Source of the DNA: Methylothermaceae bacterium
Lineage (GTDB): Bacteria; Pseudomonadota; Gammaproteobacteria; Methylococcales; Methylothermaceae
Assembly (NCBI GenBank): GCA_027024125.1
Contig: JALVSV010000157.1
Span: forward strand, 1 to 6,853
DNA length: 6,853 nt
Direction: 5' to 3'
A program made the position numbers and the translations under genes. This document shows, piece by piece, positions 1 through 5,337 of this stretch (its first letter is position 1; each line of letters opens with the position of its first letter). The notes under the pieces were generated by a model that was not told the DNA's origin, did no database searches, and saw only the letters and a program-made list of their open reading frames with translations.

Positions 1-699
1 GCCATCACTGGTGCCGCCCCGCTTGGGGTCGCTTGGAATGCCAAGCGCCTTCGCGAGCGCGATGGAGCCCTCACCGATTTGATTCCGAGGCCCTTTGTCG
101 GCATAGATGGCAAAGCTCATTTTTTGATTTATGAGGTTGATCACCACCCCGAAATCCCCTGGTTTCGCCCCCCCGCCGCTACCTGGCGGCAGCACAAAAT
201 AAGGGATCTCGTTTGAGTTGACATACCGCCTGGGATCTCCTGGTTCTTTGGTAAGATCCTCAAGGGTGGTCTTGGAAACGTAATAGCCCGGATTGGGGTC
301 ATCCGGCCCCTGGATCACTGGGTTGCCGTCCATTCTGCCGTTGTCGGTTGCCAATGCCCACCAATGCCCAGGCCGGCCGGCGTTGGCAAGCCAATCGGTT
401 CCAATATCGTCTGGATGGTAAGCATCCGGCGCCCCGTCGGCATCGATCCGCATGCCGGCTTCAAAGAAAAAGGCGTCCTTGCCCGGTATCTTCCAGACAG
501 TCACCTCCCCTACTTGAAAAAAGGGTTCCTTGGGACAGGGCTTGTCTGTACCCGTTTCCATGTTCGCAGCATCCACCCCGCCATTTTCAATTGTGCTGCT
601 TGCCGTGTCGGTGGGTACGGTTCCAGCGTTGGATTTTGCTGGTTGACAGCCTGCCAGCAACAAGGCCAGAAACGCCGTCGTCAGTAGTTGCTTGATCAT
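1..699 (-). CDS. GH75-like chitosanase lipoprotein, C-terminus cut off by the window edge
   Basis: The reading frame is open from an ATG at 699 down to base 1 with no stop, giving 233 residues of a partial protein. The N-terminus is a lipoprotein signal with lipobox L15-A16-G17-C18, so the mature protein should be lipid-anchored in the envelope. A short low-complexity linker (about 19-50) leads into a domain resembling the fungal-type chitosanase family GH75, which hydrolyses beta-1,4 links in chitosan. Visible family hallmarks are IDADG at 85-89, PGHWWALATDNG at about 111-122, DPRRYVNSNEIPY at 175-187 and the active-site stretch ADKGPRNQIGEGS at 200-212. D201 and E210 are the likely catalytic pair; their nine-residue spacing agrees with what I recall for the Aspergillus enzyme. 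A GGAG ribosome site (708-711) lies eight bases before the ATG. The family call is from motif memory; a non-catalytic relative is possible. Only a few C-terminal residues are probably missing. Confidence 0.75.
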   Translation of the reverse strand, partial: MIKQLLTTAFLALLLAGCQPAKSNAGTVPTDTASSTIENGGVDAANMETGTDKPCPKEPFFQVGEVTVWKIPGKDAFFFEAGMRIDADGAPDAYHPDDIGTDWLANAGRPGHWWALATDNGRMDGNPVIQGPDDPNPGYYVSKTTLEDLTKEPGDPRRYVNSNEIPYFVLPPGSGGGAKPGDFGVVINLINQKMSFAIYADKGPRNQIGEGSIALAKALGIPSDPKRGGTSDG

Positions 700-728
700 T
701 CCAGGTTCTCCATTGACTTGCTTTCTAA

Positions 729-743
729 GAGCCTGTCGGACTT
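729..743 (+). repeat. Left terminal inverted repeat of the MITE-like element
   Basis: The sequence GAGCCTGTCGGACTT is the exact reverse complement of 859-873. With the flanking CTAA/CTAG included the match extends to 18 of 19 positions. Confidence 0.85.
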
Positions 744-775
744 TTGATTTGCTGCACTTGCAACCCATTGAAATA

Positions 776-827
776 AAGTCATATTCTATTTTGACGCTCA
801 CAGCCCATGTTTGTGATATATGTCACT
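776..827 (-). promoter_or_regulatory. Possible CRP/FNR-type regulated promoter facing the chitosanase gene
   Basis: TGTGATATATGTCACT at 812-827 matches the CRP layout TGTGA-N6-TCACA at nine of ten conserved bases. On the minus strand a -10-like hexamer TAGAAT lies at 788-783, which would put a transcript start near 776. The palindrome centre (about 819.5) is then some 42-44 bases upstream, close to the class II activator position, and no good -35 box is present, as is usual for activator-dependent promoters. The 5' leader would be about 77 bases. All of it lies inside the MITE-like element. The regulator is inferred; chance similarity in an A+T-rich stretch is possible. Confidence 0.3.
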
Positions 828-858
828 AAAACAGTCAGTTACGAACCACGATTTACCT

Positions 859-873
859 AAGTCCGACAGGCTC
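859..873 (-). repeat. Right terminal inverted repeat of the MITE-like element
   Basis: The sequence AAGTCCGACAGGCTC pairs perfectly with 729-743. It is followed immediately by CTAG, the possible target-site copy. Confidence 0.85.
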
Positions 874-877
874 CTAG

Positions 878-1155
878 GTGCTTAGCCCTCCATAACCGAA
901 AGAACCGGATGTTCTCCTGGACCAAAACCGGAGCACAGCAGGTCGGCATCATCCAAAGCCTGATCTCCACCTGCAGACTCCAAGGTGTCAATCCTCTCAC
1001 CTATCTGGTCGACGTCCTGCAGCGAGTCTCACTTCACCCAGCTTCCAAGGTCAGGGATCTCACTCCTAGGCGGTGGAAGGAAATGTTTGCCGCCAATCCT
1101 TTAAAATTCAGATTTGGACAAAGTGGGGAAGTAGCGGTCTGGAATGACCGCTTAC
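878..1155 (+). mobile_element. IS66-family insertion sequence remnant, right end only
   Basis: The element is defined by the transposase C-terminal fragment and by an end reading, on the minus strand, GTAAGCGGTCATTCCA from 1155 inwards. IS66-family terminal repeats characteristically begin GTAA, so 1155 is the likely right boundary. The left half has been lost, apparently by deletion up to the MITE-like element, so the eight-base target duplication typical of the family cannot be confirmed; the right copy would be ACTAAATT at 1156-1163. Confidence 0.6.
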
Positions 1156-1160
1156 ACTAA
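885..1160 (+). pseudogene. C-terminal remnant of an IS66-family transposase (TnpC)
   Basis: The frame carries the typical end of the long IS66 transposase: a degenerate RKN-x-x-FSWT stretch (from about 897), then GAQQVGIIQSLISTC, LQGVNPLTYLVDVLQRV, HPASKVRDLTPRRW and FAANPL. The start of this domain normally reads GRKNWLFSW; here it is NRKNRMFSW. The catalytic and N-terminal parts, roughly 400 or more residues in intact relatives, and the accessory genes tnpA and tnpB are absent, since the sequence just upstream is the MITE-like element and then the chitosanase gene. The ATG at 909 is internal to the old gene and is not a natural start. The stop at 1158-1160 lies just past the apparent IS right end, so the frame seems to read out through the terminal repeat. 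It is not expected to be functional. Confidence 0.85.
1131..1155. repeat. Hairpin at the IS66 right end
   Basis: AGCGGTC (1133-1139) and GACCGCT (1146-1152) form a seven-base-pair stem around a six-base loop, ending in the TTAC that closes the IS66 terminal repeat. It is most simply the subterminal structure of the IS end. It lacks a following T-run on either strand, so a terminator role is unlikely. Confidence 0.5.
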
Positions 1161-1252
1161 ATTATTCCATCGGACTCTCATTTTGGTATCGTTTGCCTAT
1201 GTCAATCAGAAGGCGATCTCTATTTCTATGAACTGAATCGAAGGAAAAACGA

Positions 1253-1714
1253 ATGACAATATTGTTTCGTTTATATGCGATTTCCACTCTTTTTTGCGTC
1301 CTCTTCCTCGCTGGATGCGTCTCCGACAGGGAACGCATGATTCAGGAGGGATATCCTGCCTCGTATGCAGCCGGGTTTGAAGATGGGTGTCATAGTGGAA
1401 AGAAGGCTGGTGGCAGCATGTTCGATCAATTCAGAAAGGATGTGAACCGCTTTGAGAGCGACCCCAAATATGCCCAAGGCTGGTCCGATGGATTCAGGGA
1501 ATGCGAAAGTGAGGAAGAAGCGCAACTAAGGCAGCAAAGGGTGTTGGTGGAACAGCAGAAATTATTTGAACAGAAAGAACACGACCACTGGGAAGAAAAA
1601 GAATACCGCCATCTGAAACATCATCGTTCGCAAGAACAGAAAATGTTGGATGATACCTTAAAAGGAGTGGATACCAAAGCACTGGAAAAGGCCCTGAAGA
1701 AAAAATACCAATGA
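1253..1714 (+). CDS. Small lipoprotein with twin Y-x-x-G-aromatic-x-D-G motifs, function unknown
   Basis: The 153-residue product has a lipoprotein signal with lipobox L19-A20-G21-C22, so it should be lipid-anchored in the envelope. The mature part holds two copies of one motif: Y38-A-A-G-F-E-D-G45-C46 and Y73-A-Q-G-W-S-D-G80 with C84 shortly after. The two cysteines could form a disulfide. From about 85 to the end it is strongly charged and rich in Q, E, K and H, with a helical or coiled-coil character, ending in a lysine-rich tail. An AAGGA ribosome site (1241-1245) lies seven bases before the ATG. It is the first of three same-strand genes for exported proteins; the next gene starts 39 bases after its stop. 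Small proteobacterial lipoproteins with similar YxxGxxDG motifs exist, but I know no assigned function. Confidence 0.85.
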   Translation: MTILFRLYAISTLFCVLFLAGCVSDRERMIQEGYPASYAAGFEDGCHSGKKAGGSMFDQFRKDVNRFESDPKYAQGWSDGFRECESEEEAQLRQQRVLVEQQKLFEQKEHDHWEEKEYRHLKHHRSQEQKMLDDTLKGVDTKALEKALKKKYQ

Positions 1715-1753
1715 TCGTAATAATCCCCGTCCAACCACATCTGGAAGAATAGC

Positions 1754-2518
1754 ATGATCAGAGTCATTTCATTGTTTTCGATATTTGCCTTCAGCCTGCT
1801 AGCATCGGCAGCGGATCTGACCCGTGAAGAAGTCATCCACTTGCTCGGCCAGGCCACTTTCGACAAACCCGCCGATCTTCGTCGCAAGAATCTCCAGAAG
1901 GTGGATCTATCGGGCCTCGACCTGCGTCAGGCCGATCTGTGGGGGGCAGACCTCAGATATGCCAATCTGAGTAAAACCAATCTGGCAGGTCAAAATCTCG
2001 ATCTGACCATCATGCGGGGTACTGATCTCTCGGGCGCCAACATGGAGGGGGTCAGTATCTTCGGAGTCATTATGATCGACGCCAATTTGACCGGAGCCAA
2101 CCTGAAAAACAGCCGGGTCATCGCCACCCTGGACCGGGCGCGGCTGGTGAAGGCCAACCTGGAGAATGCCTTCTGGGGCGCCGACATGAAAAACCAGACC
2201 ATGGGATTGATGCGTGCCAGCTGCAACAAAGCCGATTTCACCGGCGCCAATCTGAGGAATGCCAATTTCAACCGGGTGTTGCTGAAGTTTGCCAAACTAC
2301 GGGAAGCCGACATGGAAAACATCAACCTCTACCGAGCCGTCATGTCGGGTGCCGACCTCACCAAGGCCAACCTCAGGGGAGCTGATCTACGCGAGGCTCA
2401 CCTGGACAATGCAATCTTTTCCGAAGCCGATCTTAGCGGAGTAAAACTCGAAGGTGCAATCGATATAGGTGCTGCCACGGGCATCAAGCAACTCCCACAT
2501 AAAATCATCATTCGATGA
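1754..2518 (+). CDS. Exported pentapeptide-repeat protein
   Basis: The 254-residue product begins with a Sec signal peptide whose likely cleavage site is A17-S18-A19 before A20. After a short segment (21-38) it consists almost wholly of pentapeptide repeats of the A(D/N)LXX type, roughly 37-39 of them between about 40 and 234, for example ADLWG-ADLRY-ANLSK. Such repeats fold into a right-handed quadrilateral beta-helix with four repeats per coil, here about nine coils. The repeat phase slips near 122-126 and again between about 141 and 157, which probably marks loops or kinks. A short non-repeat tail ends the protein. A GGAAG ribosome site stands just upstream (1742-1746). Most characterised pentapeptide proteins, such as Qnr and MfpA, act on gyrase in the cytoplasm; export argues against that role here. 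The fold is confident, the function unknown; a binding or scaffold role beside the neighbouring exported proteins is inference. Confidence 0.9.
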   Translation: MIRVISLFSIFAFSLLASAADLTREEVIHLLGQATFDKPADLRRKNLQKVDLSGLDLRQADLWGADLRYANLSKTNLAGQNLDLTIMRGTDLSGANMEGVSIFGVIMIDANLTGANLKNSRVIATLDRARLVKANLENAFWGADMKNQTMGLMRASCNKADFTGANLRNANFNRVLLKFAKLREADMENINLYRAVMSGADLTKANLRGADLREAHLDNAIFSEADLSGVKLEGAIDIGAATGIKQLPHKIIIR

Positions 2519-2534
2519 TTCACAGCCGAAAGCC

Positions 2535-2539
2535 AGGAG
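2535..2539 (+). promoter_or_regulatory. Ribosome binding site deciding the phosphatase start
   Basis: AGGAG lies ten bases before the ATG at 2550. It favours this start over the earlier in-frame ATG at 2469, which would overlap the pentapeptide gene by 50 bases and place a long charged leader before the signal peptide. Confidence 0.6.
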
Positions 2540-2549
2540 CAGTCCAGGT

Positions 2550-3587
2550 ATGGACAGAATTGTGCCAGACGAAGGAACCATAAGTAGATTCCGGTCAATC
2601 CGGGCGGAATCCTTGTTCCTGCTCATACTTTGTTTGCTTTCCTGTTCCTTTCCGGCTTCGGTCTATGCCAATGCGCACCCTGAAGCGCCACCACCGAACT
2701 CACCCCAACAAACCGGCGTCCCAAGAGATACAGGATCGATCCACTTTGCCGTCATTGGTGATTACGGAATTGGAAACAGAAACGAGGCGGATGTTGCTGC
2801 GCTCATCCACAGTTGGCATGCCGATTTCATTATCACCACCGGCGATAACCGCTATGGCAATCACACATATGACCAGGTGGTAGGGCGTTTTTTCTGCGCC
2901 TACTTGAAAGACGCGGGACCAGGGAAAAAATGCCAGGGAGGATATGCCAGGATCAATGCCTTTTTCCCCACTTTGGGTAATCACGATTATAAAGATGGCC
3001 GGGGAATCGGGGAATATCTCGCCTATTTCACCCTTCCTGGCAAGGACTTCCCTTATAGCACTGGTAACGAACGATATTATGATTACGTCCGTGGTCCTGT
3101 CCATTTCTTTGTCATCAATTCCAACGATCAGGAGCCGGACGGAGTTCGACCAGACTCCATCCAGGCAGCCTGGCTCAAGAGTCGCCTGACCAGCTCGACC
3201 ACGCCCTGGCAGATCGTCTATTTCCACCACCCACCCTATTCGAGTGGCTCCCACGGTTCCAGCGAATGGATGCAATGGCCTTTCGAATCGTGGGGCGTGG
3301 ATGCCGTGATCAGCGGTCACGATCATTCCTACGAACGGCTACATATCGGGGAAATTCCCTATTTCGTCAATGGGCTGGGAGGCAAAAGCACCTACGAATT
3401 TCGTACTTCTCTGCCGCAAAGCAGGGTACGCTATAACCGTGACTATGGCGCCATGCTGGTCGAGGCAGACAATACCCAGATACACTTCCGTTTCATCAAC
3501 CGGCAGGGAGAACTCATCGACAGTTTCCGACTGGCAAGGATCCGCGCACAGGACGCCGGATCACAGAAGCGCCAGAAACAACCATAA
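2550..3587 (+). CDS. Exported calcineurin-like metallophosphatase, purple acid phosphatase (ACP5) type
   Basis: From the ATG at 2550 the product has 345 residues. It starts with a signal peptide with a long n-region, a hydrophobic core at about 22-33 and a likely cleavage after V38-Y39-A40; an LLSC stretch ending at C32 leaves lipid anchoring possible. The catalytic domain shows all five dimetal motifs in order: GDYG with D71, GDNRY with D99 and Y102, GNHD with N144 and H145, HHPPY at 226-230, and GHDH with H257 and H259. The tyrosine in GDNRY is the residue that ligates Fe(III) in purple acid phosphatases, so a mixed-metal phosphomonoesterase or related diesterase acting outside the cytoplasm is expected. 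Substrate is not predictable; other dimetal phosphoesterases are possible. It is the last gene of a three-gene cluster, 31 bases after the pentapeptide gene, and its last 27 bases overlap the end of the converging membrane-protein gene. Confidence 0.88.
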   Translation: MDRIVPDEGTISRFRSIRAESLFLLILCLLSCSFPASVYANAHPEAPPPNSPQQTGVPRDTGSIHFAVIGDYGIGNRNEADVAALIHSWHADFIITTGDNRYGNHTYDQVVGRFFCAYLKDAGPGKKCQGGYARINAFFPTLGNHDYKDGRGIGEYLAYFTLPGKDFPYSTGNERYYDYVRGPVHFFVINSNDQEPDGVRPDSIQAAWLKSRLTSSTTPWQIVYFHHPPYSSGSHGSSEWMQWPFESWGVDAVISGHDHSYERLHIGEIPYFVNGLGGKSTYEFRTSLPQSRVRYNRDYGAMLVEADNTQIHFRFINRQGELIDSFRLARIRAQDAGSQKRQKQP

Positions 3588-5267
3588 TGCCGTCGTCGTC
3601 ACCACTGCAAACAGGGTGACTCTGAGGCTGGTATTGCCGTTCTTAATCATGTGCAAGAGGAATTCCAAGGCTCCCAGGGGCCTGCCACGGGGAAAATATT
3701 CCCGTTCCAGTATTTCCAGCAATCTGGGATGGTAGAAGGGACGCCCATGAACTCCGAGAGACAGGGGCAGCATGTGTCTGCCGAAAGCGATATGCCGCTT
3801 GGAATAAAGCATGGACTCCGGGCGGCAGGTTTCCACCCGCCCCTCCGGTAGGCACAGCAGGATCCTGTCCCCGGCCAGTCCGACCCGGATCGAAACCAGG
3901 CGCTCGTTGAAATAGTGCAGCACAAAGAAAATGCAGAACATCCACAGCAACTGGATGAAGAAAGCGTGATCTTGGAACGCACCTCGCCAGTCCGTGGCGC
4001 ACACCTCTTCGCCGCAGGACTGTAATTTGGATTTCCACACCAGGAATCCGGTCACCATCAGCATGCACAATATTGTCATCACCATGCCCCCCCGGGTGGT
4101 TCGCCGGATCTGCCGGATCGCCACCGGGTCGGGATTCATCCTGATGGTGCCGGATGAATCCGGCTCCGGCCGATAATCCGGATCCCAATAGTCGTCGTTC
4201 TGTTTCCTGGGAAAAAGTTCCACTGACCGGGGATGACGCTTCTCCACCCAGAGGGCGAAACCTACCCCCACAACGGCTAGGGCGATCATCAAACCCAGCG
4301 CCCAGTCCATCTGCGACTGCAAACCAGCGCGCCGTTGCCGCGCCCGCTCAAGACCCCGGTTGAATTCCCCTGAACCGAATGCGGCGATAGTCCCATCGGA
4401 GGAGACGCGATACAGGGCATTGCCGTCAAAATCGGTGACCAGCACAGCGTTACCCAGGGAGGCAATGGCGCTAGGGTCGGCGTTTTCCGGCAATACGATC
4501 CGGTCCAAGGGAGCGCCTTTTGGGTCAAAACGGAGCAGATCGGCATTCTTCAGCCGCCCGTTGCCATTGAGCACCCACCAGATACCGTCACGGGTACGGA
4601 CAAAGTCGATAGGCCAGATGTGACCCCGGCGTTTTTCCGGATGTGACCGGGTGGAGAAGGACAAGACAGTCTCCAGCCCTCCTTTACCATCCGCCCTGAA
4701 CTGGACGAGGCGGAAGCGGTTGGTATCCGCCACCGTGATCAGCCCATCGGACACCCGTACCCGGTTGGGTGCGTTCAACTGATACTCTGCTGACAGAGTC
4801 TTCAGACCGGCCGTTTTGGAATGGCGGAAAAGCCTGTCTCCTGCGCCATCTGAGAGAAAAAGCTGCCCCGTTTCCGGATCAAGAGCGAATTTATACGCCC
4901 CGGTAATCATGCCCTCGGGCCAGCGGGCAAACTCCTTGCAGCTGGTGGTTGCAAGATCGCAGCGCAGCAGCCGGTTCTGATACAACACACCCAACAGCAG
5001 ATGTCCGTCACTCTCCAGATGAAGGTCGCTGATGAGACCTGAGACACCCAGTTCGAGCATCTCGACATCGTGAATCACCTTCCCATAGTCATCCAATACC
5101 GCCAGCCGGTCTTGATATTGAACCGCCACCCTTCCGCCAAGGGCATTGACGTGCAACGTTCCCCCATAACTCATCAACGCTGTGGAAACAGAGATTCGCC
5201 AATACAGCAGAACGGCCATGAGGCCGATAAAGAGAACGACAATCGGGAGCAAAATCCGTTTGGACAT
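3561..5267 (-). CDS. Five-TM membrane protein with predicted periplasmic beta-propeller, function unknown
   Basis: The 568-residue product has a first TM helix at about 5-23, then a large region (about 35-300) of repeated strand-turn units such as GHLLLGVLYQNRLLRCDL, GQLFLSDGAGDRLFRH, GLITVADTNRFRLVQF and NAVLVTDFDGNALYRV, in the style of an NHL-type propeller. Further TM helices lie at about 322-340, 395-411, 434-452 and 549-568. Positive charges after the second TM and before the third (341-394) support an N-in topology with the propeller outside, a short periplasmic loop holding C418 and C423, and a cytoplasmic segment at 453-548. The start codon has only a weak purine-rich site upstream (GAAGAAGA on the minus strand). 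It follows ppk1 on the same strand after 70 bases with no clear terminator, so co-transcription is plausible. I recognise no named family; a sensor or scaffold role is a guess. Confidence 0.8.
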   Translation of the reverse strand: MSKRILLPIVVLFIGLMAVLLYWRISVSTALMSYGGTLHVNALGGRVAVQYQDRLAVLDDYGKVIHDVEMLELGVSGLISDLHLESDGHLLLGVLYQNRLLRCDLATTSCKEFARWPEGMITGAYKFALDPETGQLFLSDGAGDRLFRHSKTAGLKTLSAEYQLNAPNRVRVSDGLITVADTNRFRLVQFRADGKGGLETVLSFSTRSHPEKRRGHIWPIDFVRTRDGIWWVLNGNGRLKNADLLRFDPKGAPLDRIVLPENADPSAIASLGNAVLVTDFDGNALYRVSSDGTIAAFGSGEFNRGLERARQRRAGLQSQMDWALGLMIALAVVGVGFALWVEKRHPRSVELFPRKQNDDYWDPDYRPEPDSSGTIRMNPDPVAIRQIRRTTRGGMVMTILCMLMVTGFLVWKSKLQSCGEEVCATDWRGAFQDHAFFIQLLWMFCIFFVLHYFNERLVSIRVGLAGDRILLCLPEGRVETCRPESMLYSKRHIAFGRHMLPLSLGVHGRPFYHPRLLEILEREYFPRGRPLGALEFLLHMIKNGNTSLRVTLFAVVTTTALWLFLALL

Positions 5268-5337
5268 GGGTCTTCTTCAATGGTTGGTTACCAGAATAAG
5301 CCTAGTCCGAATATTGCACCTGTCAGTTTTTTCCCGG

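Larger units (their letters stand above)
729..873. mobile_element. MITE-like non-autonomous element, 145 bp
   Basis: Two perfect 15-bp inverted repeats, GAGCCTGTCGGACTT and its reverse complement, bound a 115-base A+T-richer interior with no credible reading frame. The outer flanks are CTAA (725-728) and CTAG (874-877), sharing CTA, which resembles the YTAR target duplication of IS5-group elements with one base changed. Size, terminal repeats, lack of coding capacity and flanking target-like sequence all fit a miniature inverted-repeat transposable element mobilised in trans by a full-length IS. The parent family is inferred, not identified. The element sits 30 bases upstream of the chitosanase start and directly against an IS66 remnant. 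A long-range hairpin of another origin is the main alternative. Confidence 0.65.

Noticed and set aside
351..370. Tandem 10-bp duplication CCAATGCCCA
   Set aside because: It falls in the conserved HWWALA coding stretch of the chitosanase and keeps the expected family sequence, so it needs no separate explanation.
348..695. Two plus-strand frames opposite the chitosanase gene
   Set aside because: The minus-strand frame has a lipobox, a ribosome site and GH75 motifs across its full length, while these frames show no protein-like features.
1193..1224. Possible promoter before the lipoprotein gene (TTGCCT with a TCTATT-like -10)
   Set aside because: The -10 candidates are poor and the spacing is 18-20 bases, so no hexamer pair is convincing, although some promoter must lie in 1156-1250.
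2469..2549. Upstream extension of the phosphatase to the ATG at 2469
   Set aside because: It would overlap the pentapeptide gene by 50 bases and put 27 polar residues before the signal peptide; the AGGAG at 2535-2539 supports 2550.
4130..4190. Repeated CCGGAT/ATCCGG words resembling an extragenic palindrome
   Set aside because: They lie inside the membrane-protein gene and encode its proline- and aspartate-rich cytoplasmic loop; no ordered repeat array is formed.
5268..5337. Possible terminator or promoter between ppk1 and the membrane-protein gene
   Set aside because: There is no stable stem followed by a T-run in the minus-strand direction, and the best -35/-10 pair has a 22-base spacer.
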